A DNA stretch of 64,000 bases. Origin: Cyclobacteriaceae bacterium (GTDB taxonomy: Bacteria > Bacteroidota > Bacteroidia > Cytophagales > Cyclobacteriaceae). Numbering within the stretch: position 1 is the first letter of the stretch; every line of letters starts with the position of its first letter. The stretch covers positions 62,001-126,000 of the forward strand of contig JAFIEV010000046.1 in the NCBI GenBank assembly GCA_020832305.1, given 5' to 3'. The position numbers were made by a program, and so were the translations under genes. Below the pieces are notes generated by a model, which was not told the origin of the DNA, did no database searches, and saw only the letters and a program-made list of their open reading frames with translations. Below, one piece after another: positions 16,506 to 25,665 of this stretch.

Positions 16506-16805
16506 TCAGCAATCAGCTCCTATATACCCACAATTTTGTGGATACCCTCCGACCGTTCTGTCGATTTGTTCCAAAGGAATAGGTCTGAATATATGAAAAT
16601 CCTGGATATTGGGACCACCTTCCAAATTGTGTTGTCTTACCCTTGGTATAAGGGTGCCGGTACGGGTAAGGTCCAACCAGCGATGTCCTTTGCCATCCAT
16701 CACCCTGACTCTTTCATCAATAAAAATTCGAGGAATTTCAGGTGGCAAAACAATATGATTTAACCCGGATTCACTGCCTTTAAGAGGGTTTACCGGGCGT
16801 AACAT
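16506..16805 (-). pseudogene. C-terminal fragment of a SusD/RagB outer-membrane glycan-binding lipoprotein
   Basis: The last 80 or so codons of a SusD gene are intact: IPRIFIDERVRVMDGKGHRW, LDLTRTGTLIPRVRQHN, then FHIFRPIPLEQIDRTVGG and PQNCGY just before the stop. These are the hallmark C-terminal segments (DER-E-GEGHRW-DL-RTG and RPIP--QID-NPGY). Nothing of the remaining 400 or so residues is present; the upstream sequence is the end of the GAF/PAS gene, which overlaps by 26 bases in another frame. The fragment is followed by a strong terminator, as a real susD would be. It marks a deletion that removed most of a SusCD pair. Confidence 0.82.
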
Positions 16806-18792
16806 CTGTCTGAATACCCAACAATCCGGTTTGCTTTAAAGGTTTGATAAAAAACGCCTTTTTAATCGATTCGAGAATCCTGGTTTTCCCTCCAATCTTC
16901 TCTTCAAAAACATAGGTTTCCTCTCCCTTTTTCAGGATTTCAAGTTCCTGGCGTCGCCAGCTTTCTGCAGTGTCTTTATCGGTAAAATCAAAATCACTTT
17001 TTCCAATGAGTTCTTCGATAGACATATTGTGATTTTCTGCCACTTTTTGATTGGCCATAAATATTTTGCCTTCCTGATCTTTGAGGAAAATCTTCTGTGG
17101 CAGCTCGTTTAATATATCCAATAGCATGGTTTTGTAATCTTCAATTTCCTGTTGCCGCTTAGATGCATCTTTAAGCATAGCTTCCACTTCTGAATTTTTG
17201 CGATGCATCTGTTCCTGAGTGGCGGCAAGTTCTTCCATATTCTGTCGCAGTTCTTCTTCCTGAGCCTTCATCTCTTCAGCCCTCTGACGGGTTTCGGCCA
17301 ACAATGCACGGGTGGTATCATTGATATGCGCCGTGCGGATAGATGATGCCAGGGTTTCAGCCAATCTGTCGATAAAAGTAAGTTCATGTGTTTTAAATTG
17401 ACCACTTTTAGCCAGCACCATTACCCCTTCGTTTTTACCTTCAGCGCTCACCGGAACTATATATACTTCTGAAGCCTTGCTGCTGCCCAATCCGCTTGAT
17501 ATCATAAAATGCCCTTCCGGTACAGCTTTGATTAATTTCGGTTTATTCTCAAGGTAAACTTCACCGGCGAGCCCTTCACCAGGCTGTATGCGTTGATTGA
17601 GGTGTTTTTTTCTGCCATAGGCATAGCAGGCAAACATTTCAAGCCATTCTTCTCCATCTTCTTCTGACTTGAACATATATAAAGCGGCCTGGCTGGCATG
17701 TACGTATTCTACTAATGTAGCCAATACCTTATCACCCATGTTTTCAAGATTGTCGATCGACCTTCGTATCAGATCGGCAAACATGGCCTGTCCTTCGTTG
17801 GTCCAATTTCTGATTTTATCTTCTTCTGATATTTTTTTCAGCTTATCGCGCATTTGTATCAGTGCATTGCCCAATACGTCTTCCTCACTTCTGGGTTTAA
17901 AATCGATTTCAAACTTACCTTCACCAATCTCCGAGGTAAAGTGGCTTGAAGCCGACAAGTAATCAATGATGCCATTGCTCTGTACATCGAGCTCGCCAAA
18001 TAACTCATCCTGAATCTTTCTTTTCTCAGGTAACATACCTTCAGATAAACTTCGCAAAACACTGGCTGAGGAGTCTATTTTTTCCCGCAGATAATACCTG
18101 AACCTCCATAAAATATACAGCAGGAACATAAACACCGCCAGGGCGAAATACATATTAAAAAAGGAAGGTAATAATTGCTTTGTATCCGTATTTCGTCTTT
18201 TTTCAAGTGCCAAACCAAGCTTCACAGAAATTTCAAATAAGGATCTTTCGATACCTGCTATTTGTGCAGCCTCCATCGTGATATCTTCCGATTTTTGGAT
18301 TACAGGTTTAATGGTGGCCAATTCTTCTTCATTTTCTTCCTCTTTTTCATCTTCAGCGGCCGGGGAGGTCTGCATGGATGTAAAGCTTTCTGCAATTTGT
18401 AAAATATCATCAGTAGCGTCGTAAAGGGCCGAAAGCACCAATGCATGACCATAAAGCTCTTGAATACCTTGTCCAGCTTTATCAAATACAGCTATTGCCT
18501 TGAGACGCTGAATCTCTTTCCCGTGAATCCAATACTGCGATAAGTGGAGCTGTGAGCTCAAAAGTGATTCACGAATCAGGTTGGCACTTTTTTCAAATGC
18601 TGCAACATTGGTGAAGAGATGATGGCTGTCCTGTAGTTTTTTAGATGCATAATGGTTTACCAAAAAGGAATACAGCAAACCGCTGAATACCATAATGAAA
18701 AAAATGAATGCAAAAAAACTTTCGCTCTTAAACCGCTCCATAAAACGCATGCCTTTTTTCAGGTCGGCAACTGTATGATTTTTCATGATCAA
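16780..18792 (-). CDS. Membrane sensor protein with GAF and PAS domains, no kinase domain
   Basis: 670 residues. A first membrane helix (about 25-45) and a second (about 212-232) frame a periplasmic sensor region of about 165 residues. A HAMP-like linker follows, then a GAF domain (about 345-495; GEGLAGEVYLENKPK is typical). A Gln/Glu-rich coiled coil (AEEMKAQEEELRQNMEELAA) leads to a C-terminal PAS domain (LPQKIFLKDQEGKIFMANQK). There is no histidine kinase, cyclase or methyl-accepting module. Similar kinase-less proteins occur in Cytophagia, so this may be the native architecture. However, the last six residues sit exactly at the SusD-fragment junction, so its C terminus may have been altered by the same deletion. 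Confidence 0.85.
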   Translation of the reverse strand: MIMKNHTVADLKKGMRFMERFKSESFFAFIFFIMVFSGLLYSFLVNHYASKKLQDSHHLFTNVAAFEKSANLIRESLLSSQLHLSQYWIHGKEIQRLKAIAVFDKAGQGIQELYGHALVLSALYDATDDILQIAESFTSMQTSPAAEDEKEEENEEELATIKPVIQKSEDITMEAAQIAGIERSLFEISVKLGLALEKRRNTDTKQLLPSFFNMYFALAVFMFLLYILWRFRYYLREKIDSSASVLRSLSEGMLPEKRKIQDELFGELDVQSNGIIDYLSASSHFTSEIGEGKFEIDFKPRSEEDVLGNALIQMRDKLKKISEEDKIRNWTNEGQAMFADLIRRSIDNLENMGDKVLATLVEYVHASQAALYMFKSEEDGEEWLEMFACYAYGRKKHLNQRIQPGEGLAGEVYLENKPKLIKAVPEGHFMISSGLGSSKASEVYIVPVSAEGKNEGVMVLAKSGQFKTHELTFIDRLAETLASSIRTAHINDTTRALLAETRQRAEEMKAQEEELRQNMEELAATQEQMHRKNSEVEAMLKDASKRQQEIEDYKTMLLDILNELPQKIFLKDQEGKIFMANQKVAENHNMSIEELIGKSDFDFTDKDTAESWRRQELEILKKGEETYVFEEKIGGKTRILESIKKAFFIKPLKQTGLLGIQTDVTPGKPS

Positions 18793-19092
18793 GATTCATA
18801 CGATAATATTCAAATTTATCGGCAAACCGCTTGAAATGCAAAATGAAAACAAAAATGTACTATATACTGAGGTATTTTTTAAAAGCAATTATTAATAAAA
18901 AATAAAAGTATAAGGTTCTAAAATCAAGTTGGTGATTCTATGAACTTGTTATTTTGGCACAATCCATTGAATTGGGCTGTATTCTTTCAATCGGGCCGGT
19001 AATCATTGACAGGTAATAAAAAAGCATAACTTGAACAGAATTGATATATATCCTGAAGCAGATATTGAGATTTTCTCTATATTGCCACAGCT
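18793..19092. other. Divergent intergenic region
   Basis: 300 AT-rich bases between the reverse-strand sensor and the SprT-like gene. No gene, RNA or clear repeat is visible; promoters for both sides presumably lie here. Confidence 0.4.
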
Positions 19093-19740
19093 ATGAATGA
19101 AGCAAAAATATCCGGAGAAGCCAAAGCCAGAATGTTTACAATGTTAAGTAAATATCTGCCAGAAAATTCGGTTCACTATTGTTTTGATCTGTGGACGGAA
19201 CACCCGTTTCATTTCAGGGTTAGCAGGGAAAGAAATTCAAAACTGGGCGATTACAGATACGATCCCCGCTATGATGATGATGCCATCAGCGTTAACCACA
19301 ATTTAAATCCATACTCTTTTCTCATTACCTATATTCATGAAGTAGCCCACCTGATAACGCGGATTACCAATAGGAAAAGAGTTTTACCCCATGGCAGGGA
19401 ATGGAAAGCCAATTTTCAAAAATTGATGTTGCCGATGCTCAATGACCTGGTTTTTCCATCTGATATTTTAAAGGCTTTGACAAGATATATGCGAGACCCC
19501 AAAGCATCAACCCATAGTGACCCCAATTTAATAAAAGTGCTGAGAACCTACGATACCAAACCTGCCGGAGAGCGTTGCCTCGATGAAATCGGTGAAGGAG
19601 AGACTTTTAGCTTTAAAGGTATGGTGTTTAAAAAGCTCACGACCAAAAGAACCAGGGCATTGTGCTGCCATGTACCCTCTGGCAACCGTTATCTCATTCC
19701 AAAAATTGCCTGGGTACATACGGCAATTACAGAAGAGTAA
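19093..19740 (+). CDS. SprT-like zinc metalloprotease
   Basis: 215 residues. The zinc motif HEVAH (82-86) lies in YIHEVAHLITRI, with a further His nearby in HGREW. The domain is of the SprT type, related to the protease core of Spartan, but lacks the C-terminal DNA-repair interaction motifs. Cytoplasmic. The bacterial function is not established. No operon partner: metF follows after 136 bases with its own candidate promoter. Confidence 0.85.
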   Translation: MNEAKISGEAKARMFTMLSKYLPENSVHYCFDLWTEHPFHFRVSRERNSKLGDYRYDPRYDDDAISVNHNLNPYSFLITYIHEVAHLITRITNRKRVLPHGREWKANFQKLMLPMLNDLVFPSDILKALTRYMRDPKASTHSDPNLIKVLRTYDTKPAGERCLDEIGEGETFSFKGMVFKKLTTKRTRALCCHVPSGNRYLIPKIAWVHTAITEE

Positions 19741-19815
19741 GTGATTTTACTGCTCCGGATTGCGTCAAAAATCTGTAATAGCCAATCCCACAGCTGCCGG
19801 AGAGGGATTTGATTT

Positions 19816-19845
19816 TTTGGGGATATGATTTTTCTGCTAATTTTG
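19816..19845 (+). promoter_or_regulatory. Candidate Bacteroidota promoter for metF
   Basis: TTTG (19816-19819), an 18-base spacer and TAATTTTG (19838-19845). This matches the Bacteroidota primary sigma consensus (TTTG, 19-21, TAnnTTTG) with a spacer one base short. Transcription would begin about 25 bases before the metF start. Confidence 0.5.
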
Positions 19846-19876
19846 GCGATTCATTTAAATAAAATAATTCAATACA

Positions 19877-20770
19877 GTGAAAATAGTTGAGTTGCTCAAA
19901 AACGATCATCCTAGTTTTTCATTTGAGTTTTTCCCCCCAAAAAACTACAGTTCTATTCTGGAGCTGGGTATAAACGTCGGACAATTGTTGAAATTGTCGC
20001 CATCATTTATATCTGTTACCTACGGTGCAGGAGGGTCTACCCAGGAAGCTACTTTTGAATTGATAGATTATCTGCAGAATAAACTCGGCCTTTGCAGTAT
20101 GGCACACTACACCTGTGTGAATGCCCATAGGGAGAAAGTGTTAAAGGATCTTGACTATTTATATGAAAGAAATATTGAAAATCTGATGCTTTTGAGGGGG
20201 GATCCGCCCAAAGGTCAGGATACCTTCGTAAATGAAAATGGAGATTTCCATCACGCCAGCGACCTTATAGAGCTGGTTTCAACACAGTCTCGTTTTGGAA
20301 TAGGTGCGGCGGGCTATCCTGAATGTCATCCGGAATCAGAAAATCAGGAGACGGATCTGCAATTTCTTAAATTGAAGGTGGATAAAGGAGCTGATTTCAT
20401 TATTACTCAGATGTTTTTTGTCAACCAGTATTATTTTGATTTTGTGGATCGGGCTCGAAAGGCCGGAATAGATAAGCCAATTGTGCCGGGAATTATACCG
20501 ATAACCAATTACCGCCAGATCAAAAGGTTTGCCCAGATGGGTGGCTCCGAAATTCCTGAGGCCTTGATCAAAGCGCTTGAGCCCTATCAGGATGACGCAG
20601 AGAAGACCTACAATATCGGTGTGGACTTTGCCATTCAGCAATGCAGAGAATTACTGGATCATGGAGTGCCCGGGCTTCATTTTTATACATTGAATAAAAG
20701 CAGGGCAACTATAGAAATCTTTGAAACCATTAAGGGTCATATTTCCCGAAAAAATAATCTCGTTTTGTAA
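19877..20770 (+). CDS. metF: 5,10-methylenetetrahydrofolate reductase
   Basis: 297 residues, normal MetF length; FAD-dependent TIM barrel. SFEFFPPKN at 15-23 holds the catalytic Glu, VTYGAGGST (about 48-56) the folate/FAD region, and NLMLLRGDPPKG and FIITQMFF further family segments. It reduces methylene-THF to methyl-THF for methionine synthesis. The start is GTG at 19877, because no in-frame ATG lies upstream and residues immediately after it are conserved. Monocistronic, cytoplasmic. Confidence 0.95.
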   Translation: MKIVELLKNDHPSFSFEFFPPKNYSSILELGINVGQLLKLSPSFISVTYGAGGSTQEATFELIDYLQNKLGLCSMAHYTCVNAHREKVLKDLDYLYERNIENLMLLRGDPPKGQDTFVNENGDFHHASDLIELVSTQSRFGIGAAGYPECHPESENQETDLQFLKLKVDKGADFIITQMFFVNQYYFDFVDRARKAGIDKPIVPGIIPITNYRQIKRFAQMGGSEIPEALIKALEPYQDDAEKTYNIGVDFAIQQCRELLDHGVPGLHFYTLNKSRATIEIFETIKGHISRKNNLVL

Positions 20771-20810
20771 TCCGGCTACACATTAGCGGTTTAGAAATCC
20801 TATGTCGTAT

Positions 20811-20836
20811 CTTGTTGTTGTTTTTTCACCAACAAG
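20811..20836. terminator. Hairpin downstream of metF
   Basis: CTTGTTG (20811-20817) pairs with CAACAAG (20830-20836) around a T-rich loop. It lies 40 bases after metF and before the convergent kbl stop. The reverse complement of GTTGGTGAAAA, seen at the prenyl synthase terminator, is part of it. Confidence 0.4.
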
Positions 20837-20955
20837 TGTAGCAACTTTTAAATCTATACATACATGGCATTTTTCCAGCACCGTTATTTCAGTGCTCTGA
20901 ATACCGCGCTCAGAACATTTATTCCCGACTCACTGTATATTTCTGGTTTAAGCTA

Positions 20956-22149
20956 TTATAACACACCCAATTCTTTTCCAGTTTCGGTGAAAGCCTCAAT
21001 GGCCCGGTCGAGGTGCTGGATTTCATGAACCGCCGATATCTGCACCCTTATGCGCGCCAGGCCTTTGGGTACAACGGGATAGTAAAATCCAATGACATAA
21101 ATTCCTTTTTCAAGTAATTTTTCTGCAAATTGTTGTGCCAGTGGGGCTTCGTAAAGCATAATAGGAACGATAGGGTGCTCACCCGGTTTTATATCAAAGC
21201 CCACTTCTGTCATTTTTTTACGAAAATACTGAGTATTTTTTTCCAGTTTATCTCTGTAGGCTGTGGTTTCACTGAGCAGATCGAAAACGGCAATGGAAGC
21301 ACCTGCTATTGAGGGTGCCAGGGTATTGCTGAAGAGGTAAGGCCTGGAACGTTGACGCAACATGTCGATTATGGGTTTTGGTCCTGAAGTAAACCCACCA
21401 GAGGCGCCGCCGAGCGCTTTGCCGAGGGTGCCGGTTATGATGTCAACCCGGCCCATTACATTGCGGTATTCATGAACACCCCGCCCCGTTTTACCCATAA
21501 AGCCGGTAGAATGGCATTCATCCGACATCACCAGTGCCTTGTATTTTTCGGCCAGGTTACAAATAACATCGAGCCGGGCAATGGTTCCATCCATCGAGAA
21601 TACCCCGTCGGTTACTATTATAATATGTTCAGCTCCATCTGAGCGAGCCTCCATGAGTTGTTTCTCCAGGTCTTCCATATCATTGTGTTTGTACCTGAAG
21701 CGCATGGCTTTACACAGACGCACCCCGTCAATAATCGAGGCATGGTTTAATTCATCGGACACTATTGCATCCTTAGGGCCAAACAAGGGCTCGAATACTC
21801 CACCATTGGCATCAAAAGCAGCGGCATATAATATGGTATCTTCCATGCCCAGAAAGTGACTGATTTTTTCTTCCAGGATTTTGTGCAAATCCTGGGTGCC
21901 ACAGATAAATCGCACCGATGACATCCCAAAACCATGGGTATCGATGGCCTTTTTGGCTGCTTCCAACACCATAGGATGCGATGAAAGCCCCAGGTAATTA
22001 TTGGCACAAAAGTTTAGAACTTCTTTTCCGTCGGCTGTCTGGATTAGCGCTCCCTGGGGACTGGTAATTACTCTTTCCTTTTTATATAGACCGGCTTTTT
22101 TTATCTGTTCCAACTCCGATTCAATATGTGGCTTTAGTGTATCAAACAT
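20956..22149 (-). CDS. kbl: Glycine C-acetyltransferase (2-amino-3-ketobutyrate CoA ligase)
   Basis: 397 residues, the normal Kbl length; fold-type I PLP enzyme of the alpha-oxoamine synthase family. [42 protein letters not shown] and the PLP-lysine segment [13 protein letters not shown] are all present. It cleaves 2-amino-3-ketobutyrate with CoA to glycine and acetyl-CoA. The partner enzyme, threonine dehydrogenase, is encoded divergently 243 bases away, which supports Kbl rather than serine palmitoyltransferase or KBL-like BioF. Cytoplasmic. Confidence 0.94.
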   Translation of the reverse strand: MFDTLKPHIESELEQIKKAGLYKKERVITSPQGALIQTADGKEVLNFCANNYLGLSSHPMVLEAAKKAIDTHGFGMSSVRFICGTQDLHKILEEKISHFLGMEDTILYAAAFDANGGVFEPLFGPKDAIVSDELNHASIIDGVRLCKAMRFRYKHNDMEDLEKQLMEARSDGAEHIIIVTDGVFSMDGTIARLDVICNLAEKYKALVMSDECHSTGFMGKTGRGVHEYRNVMGRVDIITGTLGKALGGASGGFTSGPKPIIDMLRQRSRPYLFSNTLAPSIAGASIAVFDLLSETTAYRDKLEKNTQYFRKKMTEVGFDIKPGEHPIVPIMLYEAPLAQQFAEKLLEKGIYVIGFYYPVVPKGLARIRVQISAVHEIQHLDRAIEAFTETGKELGVL

Positions 22150-22341
22150 ATTTTCTCTTTTTTTTAAATTTTATAAAATTCAAGTACAATTGCGCCAAAT
22201 ACCAAAATTACTCTAAGAAATTTTGCCATGCGGGATTTTTTAAAAACAAAAAGGTTGTGCCGGCTCCTTATTTCAAAATTTTAATTTATTATTTGAAAAT
22301 GGTTAATTAATTGAAAAACACGTAATTGTATACGTTGCAAA

Positions 22342-22372
22342 TTTACAAAAGATAAAATATTTTTTAATTTTG
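22342..22372 (+). promoter_or_regulatory. Candidate Bacteroidota promoter for tdh
   Basis: TTTA (22342-22345, three of four matches to TTTG), a 19-base spacer and TAATTTTG (22365-22372). This is close to the family consensus and ends 20 bases before the tdh ATG. Confidence 0.6.
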
Positions 22373-22392
22373 TAGCATAACGAAATTTCAGG

Positions 22393-23346
22393 ATGGATCG
22401 CATTTTAATTACCGGCGCATTAGGTCAATTGGGTACAGAGCTGGTGCCTGCTTTACAGGAGGTATACGGTACAGACCAGGTGATTGCTACTGACATTCAT
22501 AACGGAGGTCAATTATCTGAAAATACCCGTTTTGTTGTGCTGGATGCTATGGACGCCAAAACCATTACCCAAATTGTCGATCGCGAAAAGATTACACAGA
22601 TATATCATCTGGCAGCGATTTTATCGGCAAGGGGCGAGCAAAATCCACATCATGCCTGGGAACTCAATATGACCAGCTTATTAAATATTCTGGAATTATG
22701 CCGTAATCGTTCTGGAATAAAATTATTCTGGCCCAGCTCTATAGGCGTATTTGGAGAAGATACGCCAAGGTTTAATACACCCCAATATACGGTGATGAAC
22801 CCTACCACAGTCTATGGGATCAGCAAACTGGCAGGAGAGAAGTGGTGTACTTATTACTACAAAAAGCACAAGGTTGATGTACGCAGCATCCGCTATCCAG
22901 GTTTGATCGGTTATAGATCACTGCCAGGAGGAGGCACTACAGATTATGCGGTAGATATCTACTACAAAGCCCTTGAAGAGGAGCGATTCAATTGTTTTCT
23001 GGCGCCAGAAACAAAACTACCTATGATGTACATGCCCGATGCCATACGCGCTACTTTAGAGCTTATGCAGGCTGAAGAAAGTAAAATCAGGGTGCGATCA
23101 AGTTATAATGTTTCAGGCATGAGTTTTTCACCAGCCGAAGTAGCCGCATCCATTCAAAAACACATCCCTGATTTTTCCATAAGCTATCAGCCTGACTATC
23201 GCCAGGGCATAGCCAATAGCTGGCCTGACAGTATTGATGAAAGCTATGCCAGGGACGATTGGGGCTGGCGGCAAGCATACGATCTTGACAGTATGACAGC
23301 AGATATGCTGGAAAACCTCCGCCCACGCTTAGCCAGGGCCATATGA
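22393..23346 (+). CDS. L-threonine 3-dehydrogenase, short-chain (SDR) type
   Basis: 317 residues, extended SDR. The NAD-binding glycine motif is GALGQLG (8-14), and the catalytic YxxxK is YGISK. FWPSSIGVFG and RSIRYPGLIGYRSLPGGGTTDYA match SDR-type threonine dehydrogenases found in Bacteroidota and in animals, unlike the zinc-dependent Tdh of E. coli. It oxidises threonine to 2-amino-3-ketobutyrate, which Kbl then cleaves. The divergent kbl gene completes the pathway. A generic sugar epimerase is the alternative, but the pairing and motif argue against it. Confidence 0.92.
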   Translation: MDRILITGALGQLGTELVPALQEVYGTDQVIATDIHNGGQLSENTRFVVLDAMDAKTITQIVDREKITQIYHLAAILSARGEQNPHHAWELNMTSLLNILELCRNRSGIKLFWPSSIGVFGEDTPRFNTPQYTVMNPTTVYGISKLAGEKWCTYYYKKHKVDVRSIRYPGLIGYRSLPGGGTTDYAVDIYYKALEEERFNCFLAPETKLPMMYMPDAIRATLELMQAEESKIRVRSSYNVSGMSFSPAEVAASIQKHIPDFSISYQPDYRQGIANSWPDSIDESYARDDWGWRQAYDLDSMTADMLENLRPRLARAI

Positions 23347-23347
23347 T

Positions 23348-24370
23348 TTAAAACTTTGTGCCGAAGCAGGTACCTACATTGGCCGCCTTTTGAATTAAGG
23401 GTAAATCTTTGGGTACCAGTTTCAGTTTTCCGGCTACCTCTGCCAAAGGAACAGCTACCGGTACATCATCGCGCAATGCAACCATATTCCCGAAGTTGCC
23501 CTGTGTAATTAATTCTGCAGCAGTAGCACCATATCGGGTAGCCAGCAGCCGGTCATAAGCAGAGGGAGATCCGCCACGCTGAATATAACCCAGAATCGTA
23601 ACACGAATATCCTGATCGATCATTTTACCCACTTTTTTGGCAATATATTGACCTGCCGACATTTTTTCTTTATGGCGAATGCCTTCGGCCACCACAATAA
23701 TTGAAGACTGTTTCTCTTTTTTGGAACGTTCAGCCAGATACTCAGAAACCAGGTTGAGGTCATAGTCGATTTCGGGTATCAGAATCACATCACCCCCTCC
23801 GGCTATGCCTGCATACAAGGTAAGCCACCCGGCATGATGCCCCATTAGTTCAATTACCATTACCCTTTTGTGCGCATTAGCGGTGGTGTGAAGCCGGTCA
23901 ATAGCTTCAGTTGCGATATCTACAGCCGAATGAAAACCAAAAGTTACATCAGTGCCCCAGATGTCATTATCTATGGTTTTGGGCATACCGATCACATTAA
24001 GTCCTTGTTTTGCGAGCTTCAAGGCTGTTTTTTGAGTTCCGTTTCCTCCTATACAAACCAGGCAGTCTAACTTGAGCTTTTCATAATTTTCTTTGATAAT
24101 AGCTGGTTTGTCTATTTCTTCCAGATAATCTGATGATTTTTTAAAAGGTTTTTCCCTCGAAGTCCCTAAAATGGTTCCTCCCAGCGTAAGAATACCCGAA
24201 AGATCATTTTCTGTCAATTCACGGTAGTCATTTTCGATGAGCCCGAGAAAACCTGAAGAAATTCCAAAAACACGTGCTTTATTATTTACCAGTAAAGTTT
24301 TTCCAACCCCTCTTATGGCAGCATTTAAACCGGGACAATCGCCTCCGGCGGTAAGTATTCCAACTCTCAT
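23348..24370 (-). CDS. 6-phosphofructokinase, non-allosteric mixed type
   Basis: 340 residues. GILTAGGDCPGLNAAIRG (4-21) is the group III signature. The phosphoryl-donor site is GGNGTQ, with Gly where PPi-dependent enzymes have Asp, so ATP should be the donor. The catalytic motif is PKTIDND, with Lys as in PPi-type and mixed-type enzymes rather than the Gly of classical ATP enzymes. IELMGHHAGW and ILGYIQRGGSPSAYDR bind fructose-6-phosphate. It phosphorylates fructose-6-phosphate in glycolysis. Its stop lies one base after the tdh stop on the other strand, so the two genes are tightly convergent. Confidence 0.92.
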   Translation of the reverse strand: MRVGILTAGGDCPGLNAAIRGVGKTLLVNNKARVFGISSGFLGLIENDYRELTENDLSGILTLGGTILGTSREKPFKKSSDYLEEIDKPAIIKENYEKLKLDCLVCIGGNGTQKTALKLAKQGLNVIGMPKTIDNDIWGTDVTFGFHSAVDIATEAIDRLHTTANAHKRVMVIELMGHHAGWLTLYAGIAGGGDVILIPEIDYDLNLVSEYLAERSKKEKQSSIIVVAEGIRHKEKMSAGQYIAKKVGKMIDQDIRVTILGYIQRGGSPSAYDRLLATRYGATAAELITQGNFGNMVALRDDVPVAVPLAEVAGKLKLVPKDLPLIQKAANVGTCFGTKF

Positions 24371-24642
24371 TTCCGTTAAGTTTGATTAAATTGACTTCAA
24401 ATTTAGTAAAATCATAAGAATTTGAGGGAGTATCTTTAAGGAAATCAACAAATGAGTGCAATAATTTGAAAAGTAACAATAACAAAGTACGTAACAGATT
24501 TTTAATATTTCATCAGAAATCGATTGCACTTAATACAATTACACCGAGTGCATTTTAATTCTTTTTATTAATTTTACTCCCCGATATCAGAGTACTTTTT
24601 AATTAAAACCTCGGTTGCAGCAATTATGTAAATTTTTAACCT

Positions 24643-25608
24643 ATGTTTGAAAGATCAGAGAAAAAAGTTCACACCTATACTGAGATTGCTTATTTCAATG
24701 CAGCTAAGACTTTAGGCCTGTGCATAATACCGGATTTGGGCGCCAACCTGACCAGGCTGGTTTTACCTGTAACGGAAGGGGAAGGATTGCAACTAATCGA
24801 GGGAATTCAATACGATGTTGAGGCAAGGCATGATCCGACATTCATGAGTGCATTTTTATTTCCTTTTCCCAATCGTATAAAAGATGGAAAATATCAGTTC
24901 AGAGGTCGTCAATACTATTTTGATTGCAATGAAAAAGAAAGGAATAATGCCATTCATGGTATAGTTTACAATATGCCATTTCAGATTATCCGGGAAAAAA
25001 CTGATGCCGAGAGACTGGAAGTTTCACTATTGCTGGAATACAATGGCAATCATTCAGGATACCCGTTTCCGTTTTCCATGCAGGTTAACTACTCTTTACA
25101 TTCCCTCGAGGGGTTGGAAGTAGAGATACTTGTAAAAAATAGCGGATCAGAAGTGATGCCTGTCGGATTTGGCTGGCATCCATATTATGTATTAAAAAGT
25201 GATTTGTCTGATTTTGAACTCAACCTGCCTAAATGCAATGTATTCCATTCAGATGATAGAATGATACCCGAAAATTTAAGTGTACCCTATCAAAAGTTTG
25301 AAACTTTTGAAGCAATCGGCAATTACAGTGTTGATGCTTGTTTTAAAATTCAGGATGAGACTCCCAGGCCCAGGATTGGTATATACGATCCCGCCCTTAA
25401 TCTTACCCTTTCTTTGTGGCAGGAAAACGGAGAACAAGAGCTCAATTACTTCGTCTTATATACTCCACCTTCGAGAAGGTCTATTGCTGTCGAGCCCATG
25501 TCTTGCTGCACCAATGCTTATAATTCCGGCGAAGGTCTTAAAATCCTCGCCGCGGGAGATCAACTTACATGGAGGTGCGGCGCCCGCTTTCTGTCTGGAA
25601 AAATTTAA
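24643..25608 (+). CDS. Aldose 1-epimerase family protein
   Basis: 321 residues, beta-sandwich galactose mutarotase fold, no signal peptide. The two catalytic-site histidines are seen in NAIHGIVY (about 107-114) and GFGWHPYYVL (about 180-189); the base Glu is probably in the QELNYFVLYTPP or VEPMSC segment. It interconverts sugar anomers. First gene of a five-gene operon with a symporter, galactokinase, xylulokinase and xylose isomerase. Mutarotation of imported galactose or xylose therefore fits, although divergent family members can act on sugar phosphates. Confidence 0.88.
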   Translation: MFERSEKKVHTYTEIAYFNAAKTLGLCIIPDLGANLTRLVLPVTEGEGLQLIEGIQYDVEARHDPTFMSAFLFPFPNRIKDGKYQFRGRQYYFDCNEKERNNAIHGIVYNMPFQIIREKTDAERLEVSLLLEYNGNHSGYPFPFSMQVNYSLHSLEGLEVEILVKNSGSEVMPVGFGWHPYYVLKSDLSDFELNLPKCNVFHSDDRMIPENLSVPYQKFETFEAIGNYSVDACFKIQDETPRPRIGIYDPALNLTLSLWQENGEQELNYFVLYTPPSRRSIAVEPMSCCTNAYNSGEGLKILAAGDQLTWRCGARFLSGKI

Positions 25609-25665
25609 ATTAGAATTCAGTATAAAAAATGGTTTTATTCATTCATCCCTTATTGAAAACAAAAA

